Shown: in pieces, positions 32,132-32,190 of the stretch | How positions within the stretch are numbered: position 1 is the first letter of the stretch | Layout of the letters: every line of letters starts with the position of its first letter | NCBI GenBank assembly: GCA_947628525.1 | Contig: CANRAE010000007.1 | Span: 1 to 32,190, forward strand | Reading direction: 5' to 3' | DNA length: 32,190 nt | Source of the DNA: an uncultured Bacilli bacterium | GTDB lineage: Bacteria; Bacillota_I; Bacilli_A; RF39; UBA660 | Made by a program: the position numbers and the translations under genes | Notes under the pieces: model-generated | Databases searched by the model: none | What the model was told of the DNA's origin: nothing | The model's input: the letters and a program-made list of their open reading frames with translations, nothing else

Positions 32132-32160
32132 AGTGGTGAAAGGAATTTTACCACTTTTTT
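32132..32160 (+). terminator. Terminator-like hairpin on the plus strand at the right edge
   Basis: A 10-bp stem with one G-T pair (32132-32141 with 32146-32155) has a GGAA tetraloop (GNRA type) and a T6 run (32155-32160). It is oriented for the plus strand, but no plus-strand gene precedes it in the window. The source transcript is unknown. Confidence 0.5.
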
Positions 32161-32190
32161 CATTTCTAAAAACATTTGTAGATATTAAAA

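Noticed and set aside
32133-32190. Possible start of a plus-strand gene (GTG-GTG-AAA-GGA..., open to the window end) behind AAGGAG
   Set aside because: The spacing between AAGGAG and the GTG codons is two bases or less, and a T-run terminator hairpin occupies the same bases. It cannot be judged without the next sequence.
1-32190. CRISPR arrays, tRNA or rRNA genes, complete transposons, prophage genes
   Set aside because: No spaced direct repeats, no clover-leaf with TTCGA-type loop, no transposase, integrase or phage structural motif was seen in reading both strands.
1-32190. TGA read as Trp, as in mycoplasmas
   Set aside because: TGA ends cdd, yqfD and the yqzL-like gene at the expected places, and conserved Trp positions use TGG.

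Overview
The window is AT-rich throughout (roughly 30% G+C by eye) and uses the standard genetic code: TGA is a stop in cdd, yqfD and other genes, and Trp is TGG. Starts are preceded by strong Shine-Dalgarno sequences of the GGAGG or GGTGA type. Gene content and order point to a low-G+C Bacillota, class Bacilli in the broad sense. The block rpsU-yqeY-yqfC-yqfD-ybeY-dgkA-cdd-era-yqzL-recO (12127 down to 5780) is the Bacillus subtilis order with a few replacements. The style suggests an uncultured, possibly gut-associated lineage near Erysipelotrichales/RF39, but that placement is inference. No gene-free stretch longer than 300 bases exists, and I see no tRNA, rRNA, CRISPR array or complete insertion sequence.

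Layout, left to right. (1) 1-131: two G+C-richer hairpins of unknown origin, then a terminator. (2) 132-2730 (-): a DHHW-family protein and an MBOAT O-acyltransferase, a likely two-gene envelope O-acetylation operon. (3) 2824-5759: a deoxyinosine-type DNA glycosylase (+), murE (-) and arginase (+). (4) 5780-12127 (-): the rpsU-to-recO block, carrying the sporulation genes yqfC and yqfD, a VanZ-like membrane protein where phoH and pgpH would be expected, and a 40-aa YqzL-like gene overlapping recO. (5) 12300-17171 (-): parE, an unknown 140-aa gene and parC (topoisomerase IV). (6) 17251-21509 (-): an unknown 276-aa protein ending in a consensus-like sliding-clamp-binding motif (QLSLF), priA and an M29 aminopeptidase. 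(7) 21563-21811 (+): a small Tyr/Pro-rich protein. (8) 21831-25752 (-): ruvA-ruvB-queA followed by a GHL10-type glycoside hydrolase-like protein. (9) 25834-31998 (-): murG-murB-ftsQ followed by a degenerate pilin-like protein, preceded by a large cysteine-containing prepilin with Ig-like modules.

Most genes are essential housekeeping: topoisomerase IV, replication restart, recombination, peptidoglycan precursors (murE, murB, murG), division (ftsQ), ribosome maturation (era, ybeY) and undecaprenol recycling (dgkA). They are nearly all on the minus strand in tightly coupled operons. The three plus-strand genes are single-gene units; the glycosylase and arginase have recognisable promoters.

The less ordinary content is the unknown protein with the clamp motif beside priA and parE; the two pilin-like proteins around a division/wall cluster, one of which has lost the conserved Glu of the prepilin motif; the yqfC/yqfD pair with a duplicated 24-bp upstream element; and the unknown genes between parE and parC and between rpsU and yqeY. 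I found no clearly new multi-gene system.
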